A model generated the notes under the pieces. The model was not told the DNA's origin, did not search any database, and worked only from the letters and a program-made list of their open reading frames with translations. Positions 23,001-31,071 of a DNA stretch of 34,097 nt are shown here, one piece after another (position 1 is the first letter of the stretch; each line of letters starts with the position of its first letter). A program made the translations under genes and the position numbers. Source of the DNA: a virus. The stretch spans positions 1-34,097 of IMG/VR virus record IMGVR_UViG_3300008110_009594; one strand, given 5' to 3'.

Positions 23001-23974
23001 AAATATGTATACACTCTAATCAATTTGATGGAAGAGGTACAGGTAAAACTCCGTATGATTACGGATTAGCCTTAAGAGATATTTTAGGCCATGATGTATG
23101 TTATATGACTTCCATGCAGAGTAAAAACGAGGGATTACACCGTATAGCTAAGGAGTTTCCGGTTTACATGTACCCCGGGAAAGCAGATGTTAGTCCATCA
23201 TCTGAGGTTAAAACTCAAATTGAGCAATTAGTAGATCAACATAAAATTGATTTTATACAAATGCTTAAATACGGTACTAACGATAAAGTAACACCCACTA
23301 ACTGTAAGACAGGAATACACTATGTTTTTAATGGAGCTGAGCCACACGGAGATGTCTACGCAGCTGTATCAGAAAATTTAGCTAAAAAATTTAATAAAAC
23401 AGATTACGTACCGCATATAATACGCAAATTAGAACCTACTAAAGACATACGAGCAGCTTTAAATATACCCAAAGATGCTTTAGTAGTAGGTCGTCATGGT
23501 GGATACGAAACCTTCGATTTACCGTTTGTGTGGGAAGCCGTGGCTGAAACAGTTAATAAACGTAAAGATATTTATTTCTTATTTCTTGCAACTAAGCCGT
23601 TTATGCAACACGAAAGAGTGTTGCATTTTGACTGGGTCCCTGATGAACGTGGTATATATAATTTTATACATGCTTGCGACATTATGCTGCATGCACGTCA
23701 TATGGGAGAAACGTTCGGGCTATCAGTAGGAGAGTTTGCAGCTTGTAATAAACCGGTTATGACCTGGCACGGACTAGGCCATGGATTTTATGATACTGCA
23801 CATATTGATCAACTTAAAGGTAAAGCTATACAATATAGACTTGGCCACGAAATAGTCGATTACCTTACTAATATTAAGCCAGCTGATTTTTCAGGTACTA
23901 ATTGGGACACGTTCACAGAGACATTTAGCGATTATAATGTAATTAAACGTTACGAAAACGTATTTTTAAAATGA
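22997..23974 (+). CDS. Glycosyltransferase, GT-B fold (GT4-like)
   Basis: The 325-residue protein has a C-terminal nucleotide-sugar half with VVGRHGGYETFDLPFVWEAV, IYFLFLATKPF, WVPDERGIYNFIHACDIMLHAR and GETFGLSVGEFAACNKPVMT. This matches GT-B enzymes with an E-x7-E type motif (GETFGLSVGEF). The N-terminal half begins KICIHSNQFDGRGTGK, a donor/acceptor loop. The acceptor is unknown. First gene of the cassette inserted after gp47, coupled by ATGA at both ends. Confidence 0.82.
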   Translation: MKICIHSNQFDGRGTGKTPYDYGLALRDILGHDVCYMTSMQSKNEGLHRIAKEFPVYMYPGKADVSPSSEVKTQIEQLVDQHKIDFIQMLKYGTNDKVTPTNCKTGIHYVFNGAEPHGDVYAAVSENLAKKFNKTDYVPHIIRKLEPTKDIRAALNIPKDALVVGRHGGYETFDLPFVWEAVAETVNKRKDIYFLFLATKPFMQHERVLHFDWVPDERGIYNFIHACDIMLHARHMGETFGLSVGEFAACNKPVMTWHGLGHGFYDTAHIDQLKGKAIQYRLGHEIVDYLTNIKPADFSGTNWDTFTETFSDYNVIKRYENVFLK

Positions 23975-24801
23975 AAATTGGGGTAGGCATAATTACTTGC
24001 AATAGACCAGAGTATCTATTGAATCTTTTAAAAACTATACCTATTGATCGGATATCTCATCTTGTTGTAGTTAATGATGGGGACGAAAAGAATAAGCACG
24101 ATCTAAGATATCCAGGTGTGTGGGTACAAAATGAAAAGAATTTAGGAGTGGGTAAATCTAAAAATAAAGCTATGAAGCATCTTTATGATAAGGGATGCGA
24201 CTATATTTTTATTATTGAGGATGATATGCTTATTAAAGACGAAAACGTATTTTACAGGTATATTGAAGCATATTCTCAAACTGGTATACATCATTTTAAT
24301 TACGGTCCAGGCTCACCATTTAACCGTAAACAAAAAATACAGTTTGATCTACATAACAGACATCTTTTAGACCAAAAAAGTCCTGTTAATCCTAAACTTA
24401 TAGTCGAATACCCTAATAATGTTAAAATTGCACTGTATGAACACACTGTAGCGATGTTTTCATTTTTTACTCGTACTGTACTGGAAAGAGTAGGCTATAT
24501 AGATGAACAATTTTATAATGCATGGGAACACGTCGATCATACATATCGTATTGCTTTGGCCGGTTATCATCCTCCGTTCTGGTGGTTTGCTGATATAGCT
24601 GATAGTGAAAAGTATTTAGAAGAAGCTCCTGGTGCAATTGACAACTCTTCTATTGCTAATAAGACTGAGCAATGGCAAAAAAATGTGTATGGTGGTAGAG
24701 AGCTTTATAAAACAAAGCACGGTCACTACCCAAATGAACCTAAGTCGTATAACTTAAATCAGGTTATCGACATATTAAAGAAAATAGAAAAACGCAAATG
24801 A
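23971..24801 (+). CDS. Glycosyltransferase family 2 (GT-A)
   Basis: The 276-residue protein starts VGIITCNRPEYLLNLL and contains VVVNDGDE, NLGVGKSKNKAM, and IFIIEDDMLI, whose EDD at 83-85 is the metal/nucleotide-sugar site. The later YIDEQFYNAWEHVDHTYRI matches the acceptor-side ED/H motif of GT2 enzymes. Second gene of the cassette, overlapping the genes on both sides by four bases. Confidence 0.88.
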   Translation: MKIGVGIITCNRPEYLLNLLKTIPIDRISHLVVVNDGDEKNKHDLRYPGVWVQNEKNLGVGKSKNKAMKHLYDKGCDYIFIIEDDMLIKDENVFYRYIEAYSQTGIHHFNYGPGSPFNRKQKIQFDLHNRHLLDQKSPVNPKLIVEYPNNVKIALYEHTVAMFSFFTRTVLERVGYIDEQFYNAWEHVDHTYRIALAGYHPPFWWFADIADSEKYLEEAPGAIDNSSIANKTEQWQKNVYGGRELYKTKHGHYPNEPKSYNLNQVIDILKKIEKRK

Positions 24802-25550
24802 ACGAAATAGTCACATACGGACAAAATTATTCCCTCAATGACGGGATTAAAAAGTTTATTGATTCTGCTGTTAAAACCGGCGCCAGCGTTGTTGTATTGA
24901 CGAACAATGTTAAGCAAGACGTAAAAGACTACATACTACAATATAAGAACGCCCGCTGTGTAAGTGCAGAAAAGATTGCTAAGACTTATAATGTAGACTT
25001 AAACCTTTCCCCCTACACTCTTAAAGTTATCTTTTTTTATCTTTACACTAAGCACCTATCTCATGCAGATAATGTATTTTTATGTGATTTTACCGACGTA
25101 TATTTTAATAGAACAGTATTTGATAGAGAGTATACTAAACCGGTAGTGTTTGGGGAAAACGTATTAATTGAAGCTTGCCCGACTAATACTACCTGGATTA
25201 ATGTATGCTACAATCAAGATATTTTTAATCTATTAAAAAATTACGAAATTATTAATGGAGGAGCTATACTTGGACCTAAAGATAAATGTGCCGATTTGCT
25301 TAAAGAAATGTGTGCTGATATATCGGTAATACTTGGCCGTACTGGTAATTACCCGAATATTGACCAAGCTATTCTTAACAAGGTTGTGCGGTTTGATTAT
25401 TATCGTTATGAAGTAGGTTCTAAAAATATTGTGCTTAATTTAGCTCAATATAAAGAGCTTAGAAAGTGGAGCAAAGAAAACGTTCCAGCTGTTTTTCACC
25501 AATATGACGGACACCTCGATGTAGAAAGGTTTATAAATGAGCAAAGTTGA
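24798..25550 (+). CDS. Putative glycosyltransferase (GT-A-like, DxxD type)
   Basis: The 250-residue protein contains VFLCDFTDVYF (Asp97 and Asp100 as a probable divalent-metal site), NGGAILGPKD, NIDQAILNKV and a late VFHQYDGH. This order (DxxDV, NGG, DQ..LN, H-x-DGH) resembles nucleotide-sugar transferases of GT8/GT77-like groups. The family is not certain. Third cassette gene; 14-bp overlap with the next. Confidence 0.68.
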   Translation: MNEIVTYGQNYSLNDGIKKFIDSAVKTGASVVVLTNNVKQDVKDYILQYKNARCVSAEKIAKTYNVDLNLSPYTLKVIFFYLYTKHLSHADNVFLCDFTDVYFNRTVFDREYTKPVVFGENVLIEACPTNTTWINVCYNQDIFNLLKNYEIINGGAILGPKDKCADLLKEMCADISVILGRTGNYPNIDQAILNKVVRFDYYRYEVGSKNIVLNLAQYKELRKWSKENVPAVFHQYDGHLDVERFINEQS

Positions 25551-26277
25551 TGTAATTATTTTATCTTTAGCAAATGATGAGACAAGCTTTCATACCACTA
25601 AACGCTGTGTAGATTCTTATCTTGATACCGCTAATGAACTTATTAGACAAATTTTTGTAATTGAGTCTTACAAGGATTTTAACAAAAATTATGGTAATGA
25701 CAAAGTACAGGTAATTATTCCACCGTATGAATTTAATTACAATCAGTTTTATAACATTGGTTTAAGTCATTGTACCGCCCCCTATGTTATGGGTCCTAAT
25801 AACGATTTAATTATACAGGAAAACTGTGTACAAAATATTGTTAAAGAATTTGAGTCTAATCCAGATATAAGTTCTATTAGCCCCGTAGACAGAGAATGGC
25901 ATCGCCACACTAAGCTCTATTTACCTAATGATAGTAAGCTTTATTATGGATGGGAAGTATCTTTGCATATGTTCGGTTGCGTATTTTGTGCGAGAAGAAG
26001 CGTATTTGAAAAGATAGGCTATCTAGATGAACAGTTTTATTTCTTTTATCAAGACAATGATTATGTTTACTCTTTAAGAGCTAATAACTTACTACACGGG
26101 GTGTTAACAAGTGCGCGAGTTAAACATAAGTCAGGCGCTACTTCTCCTAAAGGGCCTACCCGCTGCAAGTATACTCCGCATAATATGAACACTCAAGGAG
26201 ATATACTAGGTCGTAAGTGGAATAGTGAGCCTTTTAAGTCAGGTGGTTATATACCTTATAAAAAATACGTAATGTAA
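25537..26277 (+). CDS. Glycosyltransferase family 2 (GT-A)
   Basis: The 246-residue protein starts VDVIILSLANDETSFHTTKR and contains YNQFYNIGLSHC, MGPNNDLII (NND at 88-90 as metal site) and GYLDEQFYFFYQDNDYVYSL, the ED-type catalytic segment of rhamnosyl/galactofuranosyl-like GT2 enzymes. It shares the YLDEQFY/YIDEQFY block with the enzyme at 23971, suggesting an old duplication. Fourth cassette gene; its TAA stop shares a base with the next ATG. Confidence 0.85.
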   Translation: MSKVDVIILSLANDETSFHTTKRCVDSYLDTANELIRQIFVIESYKDFNKNYGNDKVQVIIPPYEFNYNQFYNIGLSHCTAPYVMGPNNDLIIQENCVQNIVKEFESNPDISSISPVDREWHRHTKLYLPNDSKLYYGWEVSLHMFGCVFCARRSVFEKIGYLDEQFYFFYQDNDYVYSLRANNLLHGVLTSARVKHKSGATSPKGPTRCKYTPHNMNTQGDILGRKWNSEPFKSGGYIPYKKYVM

Positions 26278-27167
26278 TGAATATTTCATTTTTATACGCA
26301 AGATTACCTAAAGATGTTTGGAATACATCTATAGCTTTGCAGAGAGAATTTGAAGCAGCTGGTCATAAAACTAGATGCTATTCTTCAATGAATTTGCAAG
26401 AACAGTATACTGAAGACGGTTTAAAAGAACTCTTGCAAGAAGCTAGACGCGGTGATTTTATACCAAATGTTATCATTAATTTTGATTACGGAATGTTTAA
26501 AAGCCCGCTTTTAAACAAACATCAGTTTCCGTATGCTAAATGGGTACTCGAATCCGGAGACGATCCGCAAAGCTTTGGTTACAACTTTCAAAAAGCTTTT
26601 GCAGGCAATTTTGACGCTATTCTATCTCCCGATATAAGATGCTGTGAAGATTATAATCGTAGAGGCTTTAAATGTTATTGGTTCCCTCACTTTGCTGATA
26701 CTGCTATGTACCCTAAAGAGGTATACGACATACAGCCCGACCTAGATGCAGTTTGTACCCGTAGCAAGACTGATAAATTCTTTCAACAAGTAAGAGAAAG
26801 ACTGGGTAACAGATTTGACACCACCAGCGGGTTGCACGCATTAGAGCATTCTGCGTATTTACGTAGAGGTAAAATCGTGCTGCAGAATAGTCAATACAAA
26901 GAAATTACCCGTCGCTTGTTTGAAGGTATGTTAGCTAATAGAATGGTTATTGCTGATAGACCAGACAAAGGTACCTGTATTGAACAAATATTTACTGAGG
27001 GTAAAGAAATTGTTTATTTTGATACCTTAGACGATCTTATAGACAAAGTAAATTACTATACTAATAACGAGCAGGAGAGGCTAAAAATTGCGCAAGCAGG
27101 CTTTGACAAAGTGTCAAAACTACACACTGCTGCAGCTAGGGTTAAATCATTATTAATGATACTATGA
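26277..27167 (+). CDS. Glycosyltransferase, GT-B fold (CgeB-like)
   Basis: The 296-residue protein has an N-terminal half ending FDYGMFKSPL and a C-terminal segment GKIVLQNSQYKEITRRLFEGMLANRMVI followed by GKEIVYFDTLDDLIDKVNYY. This is the donor-binding layout of CgeB/Glyco_trans_1_2 proteins (R-x-FE-x-LA-x-G/R). The acceptor is unknown. Fifth cassette gene, coupled by ATGA to the next. Confidence 0.78.
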   Translation: MNISFLYARLPKDVWNTSIALQREFEAAGHKTRCYSSMNLQEQYTEDGLKELLQEARRGDFIPNVIINFDYGMFKSPLLNKHQFPYAKWVLESGDDPQSFGYNFQKAFAGNFDAILSPDIRCCEDYNRRGFKCYWFPHFADTAMYPKEVYDIQPDLDAVCTRSKTDKFFQQVRERLGNRFDTTSGLHALEHSAYLRRGKIVLQNSQYKEITRRLFEGMLANRMVIADRPDKGTCIEQIFTEGKEIVYFDTLDDLIDKVNYYTNNEQERLKIAQAGFDKVSKLHTAAARVKSLLMIL

Positions 27168-28024
27168 AAATTTTATTTTTAACTAAAGGGGATCACGTAG
27201 ACTATCAAAACGATTGCCTGTTGATTGGTCTTAGAGAATTAATCGGAGCAGACGTTGTAGACTATAATAAACAACTTCATAATTACGATACTTATTCTCC
27301 AGAAGCGGCATTAAAATTATACGGTAAAGGTATGACCGTTACTCGAGTACTACCTGATATAGCAATTGATCGTACCGATATAACATCAAAAATTAAAAAC
27401 AAATATTATGATTATATTGTGTATGGTCATATATGGAGATTTAACGGGTACTTAAAAGAAATACTAAGCATATACCCAAAAAATAAAGTAATCGCAATAG
27501 ATGGGGAAGATGAAGTAAACATACACCCTTCTTACGGTAATTTACTGTATTTTAAAAGAGAAATTGATGGCAATAGATACCCTGATTTGTTTCCTATTGC
27601 TTTTGCAATGCCTACGTCAAAAATTAACTTTAATGCTAAAAAGACTCAAGACCTTGCGTATATTACTCCTTTAGACCGTAGTACATACATATATAATAAT
27701 GAAAAAGACTATTATGCAGATTACGGTCGTTCAAGATTTGGTGTTACCACTAAAAAAGCTGGCTGGGATTGTATGAGACATTATGAAATACTCGGTAACG
27801 GCTGCATACCATATTTTCCAGATATCGACCGGTGCCCGACTAATACAATGTCCTGGTTTCCAAAACGTATATGTGTTAACGTACTTGACAGTATTATAGA
27901 TAAACGACCGCTTGAAAAAATATACGAAGATTATGCGGAATTATTTCGTAATTACACATTGAACCAGCTTACAACAATTAAACTAGCAGAAAAGTTTATA
28001 AATTTCGTTAATTCTGCAAAGTAG
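27164..28024 (+). CDS. Putative GT-B/exostosin-like glycosyltransferase
   Basis: The 286-residue protein contains SRFGVTTKKAGWDCMRHYEI followed by GCIPYFPDIDRCP and TMSWFPK, a segment I associate with exostosin-like or capsule/LPS-type transferases. The N-terminal half has a Rossmann-like start (KILFLTKGDHVDY) and VYGHIW. Less certain than the other cassette genes. It is the sixth and last before a 31-bp gap and gp46. Confidence 0.6.
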   Translation: MKILFLTKGDHVDYQNDCLLIGLRELIGADVVDYNKQLHNYDTYSPEAALKLYGKGMTVTRVLPDIAIDRTDITSKIKNKYYDYIVYGHIWRFNGYLKEILSIYPKNKVIAIDGEDEVNIHPSYGNLLYFKREIDGNRYPDLFPIAFAMPTSKINFNAKKTQDLAYITPLDRSTYIYNNEKDYYADYGRSRFGVTTKKAGWDCMRHYEILGNGCIPYFPDIDRCPTNTMSWFPKRICVNVLDSIIDKRPLEKIYEDYAELFRNYTLNQLTTIKLAEKFINFVNSAK

Positions 28025-28055
28025 AATAATTTGCAAAAGCGACTACTATAGAGCA

Positions 28056-29879
28056 ATGCAGTATGTTCACTTTAAGACGGTTCGGATAGTTAATTTTCTC
28101 TCTGTTGGCAAAAAGCCGGTTGTAATTAATTTTAAACCGGGGCTTAATATCATTACAGGTAAGAATTATGATAAGAGTGATCGGGCTAATGGAGTTGGCA
28201 AGTCTACAGTAGCAGATGCAGTGTACTTCGCACTTTACGGGTCAACTATAAGAGAACTTAAGAAGGAGAACATTGTTAATAACCTCTTTCCTGACGACGT
28301 CTGCGAAGTAGAGCTTGAATTCTTTGTTGAAGAAAACAACACTAAGACTGAGTATAAAATTGTACGCACTCTTAATCCTACTAAATGTTTTCTCTTCGTG
28401 GACGGAGAAGATAAGACCCGTTCAGGAGTACCTCAAACTACCGAATTTATTACAGATATTATTAACACCTCGCCTGAAGTCTTTCAGAATAGTGTTATAA
28501 TGACTATTAACAATACTGTGCCGTTTATGGCGCAAAAGAAAATAGAAAAGCGTAAATTTATCGAAGGTATACTCGGTTTAGAAGTGTTTAGTAACATGCT
28601 TTCTATAGCGCGTTTTGATTTTAACGAAACAAAGCGTAATTTTGATATTGAAACAAGTAAGTGTGATGAAATAGAAAGATCTTTAGCTGAAATTTTAAAG
28701 CAAAGAGAATCTGTTGAAGAAAACCGCAAAAAACGTAAAGATGTACTACTCACTCGTCAGAATAATAACGAAAACGAACTTGGCTTACTTAATGAAAAAA
28801 TATCTAAGTTTGAACCGGTAGATGAAGCTGCTAAGAAAAAAATAGAAGAAGATATTAAAGCTTTAACTGAAGCAGATAAAGCATTAACTGTAAAAATTGA
28901 TAAAATTAATAAAACCCTTACAGAAGCCAATACGTATGTAAAGATTAATAATGACCGTCTCAAAAAACTAAAAAAGGTAGATAGTAAATGCCCTCATTGC
29001 GGTAAAGATCTTGCCGAGGCAGCAAATACTCAATACGAAAAAGATAAAACCGAGTGTCAGAACGAAATCGCGAAATACACTTCCGTAGTTGACGAAAACA
29101 CTCCTTCTTTAAAAGACGTAAAAGACAAAATTACTAAAGTCGAGGACGCTCTTAGTAAAATGCAGCGTAAATTTAATGACTTTGCTATACGCAAGAAAGA
29201 ATATGAAAATATATCCTCTCGAGTTAAGCAATTACAAGTATGGCAAGATCAACTCAAAGTAGATCTGGAACAACTGAACGTAGAAGACAATTCTTTTAAC
29301 AACAATATCAAAGATATACAAAACCGTATCGATACTAGTAAGCTCGCGATAGTTGAACTACAAACTAAAATTGATATTATTGAAACAGCAAAGTTTATAA
29401 CTTCAGAAGAAGGTGTAAAGTCGTTTATAGTCAAAAAAATTCTAGAAGTACTTAACATACGGCTTGCGTACTATCTTAAAAAGCTTGAAAGTAATAGTAT
29501 TGTTACTTTCAACGAGTTTTTTGAAGAAAGAATTACTAACGAGCGCGGGGTTGAATGCAGTTATTTTAACTTCTCCGGGGCAGAGCGTAAATCTATAGAC
29601 CTTGCAATGTTGTTTACGTTTCAAGATATCCGCCGTGCTCAAGCTAATGTGTGGTTGAGTGTTTCTATGTTCGATGAACTGCTAGATTCATCTTTAGATG
29701 AGAAGGGCATTGAAATGGTATTAGATATTCTTAGAGAAAGAGTTGAAAAGTACCAGGAGGCAGTGTATGTAATATCGCACCGTAAAGAAAGTATGAAATA
29801 CTGTACAAATGGCGAAATAGTCTTCCTCGAAAAGAAAAACGGTATTACTACCCGGTCAAACGATTTTACAAATGAATAA
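28056..29879 (+). CDS. SbcC/Rad50-like recombination ATPase (gp46)
   Basis: The 607-residue protein has an SMC-type ATPase head split by coiled coil. Walker A is ANGVGKST at 44-51, preceded by an inserted loop. Long heptad regions follow, with a zinc hook CPHC at 312-315, then the signature FSGAERKSIDLAML, Walker B MFDELLDSSLDE and the VISHR H-loop. gp46 partners gp47 in end processing. It overlaps the following gene by eight bases. Confidence 0.92.
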   Translation: MQYVHFKTVRIVNFLSVGKKPVVINFKPGLNIITGKNYDKSDRANGVGKSTVADAVYFALYGSTIRELKKENIVNNLFPDDVCEVELEFFVEENNTKTEYKIVRTLNPTKCFLFVDGEDKTRSGVPQTTEFITDIINTSPEVFQNSVIMTINNTVPFMAQKKIEKRKFIEGILGLEVFSNMLSIARFDFNETKRNFDIETSKCDEIERSLAEILKQRESVEENRKKRKDVLLTRQNNNENELGLLNEKISKFEPVDEAAKKKIEEDIKALTEADKALTVKIDKINKTLTEANTYVKINNDRLKKLKKVDSKCPHCGKDLAEAANTQYEKDKTECQNEIAKYTSVVDENTPSLKDVKDKITKVEDALSKMQRKFNDFAIRKKEYENISSRVKQLQVWQDQLKVDLEQLNVEDNSFNNNIKDIQNRIDTSKLAIVELQTKIDIIETAKFITSEEGVKSFIVKKILEVLNIRLAYYLKKLESNSIVTFNEFFEERITNERGVECSYFNFSGAERKSIDLAMLFTFQDIRRAQANVWLSVSMFDELLDSSLDEKGIEMVLDILRERVEKYQEAVYVISHRKESMKYCTNGEIVFLEKKNGITTRSNDFTNE

Positions 29880-31041
29880 TTTTATATATGGAGCACCAGC
29901 GTTACCAGTAGGAGCGCCTGCGTTTGGAACCCCAGTGAGCTTACCCGCTCAGCAGCCTGCACAACATATGCCGCCAGGTGCAGCTAATCAAGCTATTAGT
30001 TTTGCTGCAGACCATGGCGGTTGTGGTTTTTGGCGTATACATTGGCCGGAATCTATTATCAACTCTTCAGGAGCTGGTATAGTTACTAACTCAACAATGA
30101 TGTTACTGGATTCCCGGTATTATCAAAACGTAAAATCTGTAAAAATACAGCGCCAAGTAACACCACCGCAACTTGAATTTACTAAGTTCTTACGGGATGT
30201 TTCTAATAAAACCAATAAGTTTAAAATATATTATGAGATTGACGACGTTATCTTTCCCGAAGATATACCGATTTATAATAAATCTCGAGAAGCATTTGTA
30301 GATCCTGTTGTTGCAAAAACTGCTATAGAGATTATTAAACTTTGTGACTATATTACCTGCCCGACTAAGTTTATGGCAGATTATTACACAGAAAAAACTG
30401 GTGTACCTGCAATAGTATTGCCGAATTACATGCCTAAATTTTGGCTGGATCGTTTTTATAGCAAATCTAAGACTGTTGAAAATTTTGATAGAAACAAAAA
30501 ACGACCACGCGTGGGTTACGTAGGCAGCCCAACTCACCTAAACATTGCTAACGTACCCGGTGCTGTAGATGATATTGGACCGCATTTAGAGAATATACGC
30601 AAAACAGTTAAAGACTTTAAATGGGTGTTTATGGGTGGTTACCCGCATGCTTTACAGGATTTAGTACGGTCTGGAGATATTGAATATGTGCCTTGGAAGA
30701 GCTTGTACGAATATAGCTATGCTTACGATGCATTAAATCTTAACGTTGCTATAGCTCCATTACAAAACAACAAGTTTAATTTGTCAAAAGCACCGATTAA
30801 ATACCTTGAAGCTGGTGCATTAGGTATACCTTGCGTGTGCCAAGACTACGCACCGTATAACACTGATCCTATTGCACCTCTTAGATTCAACACATCTAAC
30901 GAGATGATGGATATTATTAAAAAACTTACAAGTAATCGTCAGTACTATCTTACCGAATCGGATAAAGCACGTAAGACCGCATCTCAATATTGGTTGGAAG
31001 ATCACATTGAAGAGCATATTAAAGTTTACTTTCCTTCTTGA
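29872..31041 (+). CDS. Glycosyltransferase, GT-B fold, with Pro/Ala-rich N-terminus
   Basis: The 389-residue protein has a low-complexity start (residues 3-40, rich in Ala, Pro, Gly, Gln) before the conserved part begins at FAADHGGCGFWRIHWP. Then come YYEIDDVIFPED, a CPTKFMADYY segment, RVGYVGSPTH at the start of the second Rossmann half, WVFMGGYP, and APIKYLEAGALGIPCV, the donor-site motif of GT4-like enzymes. It follows gp46 and precedes DNA polymerase. The tail-like N-terminus is odd for a GT, and a later start is possible. Confidence 0.78.
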   Translation: MNNFIYGAPALPVGAPAFGTPVSLPAQQPAQHMPPGAANQAISFAADHGGCGFWRIHWPESIINSSGAGIVTNSTMMLLDSRYYQNVKSVKIQRQVTPPQLEFTKFLRDVSNKTNKFKIYYEIDDVIFPEDIPIYNKSREAFVDPVVAKTAIEIIKLCDYITCPTKFMADYYTEKTGVPAIVLPNYMPKFWLDRFYSKSKTVENFDRNKKRPRVGYVGSPTHLNIANVPGAVDDIGPHLENIRKTVKDFKWVFMGGYPHALQDLVRSGDIEYVPWKSLYEYSYAYDALNLNVAIAPLQNNKFNLSKAPIKYLEAGALGIPCVCQDYAPYNTDPIAPLRFNTSNEMMDIIKKLTSNRQYYLTESDKARKTASQYWLEDHIEEHIKVYFPS

Positions 31042-31071
31042 TTAGTTCGTAATAAGATACACAATTATTGT

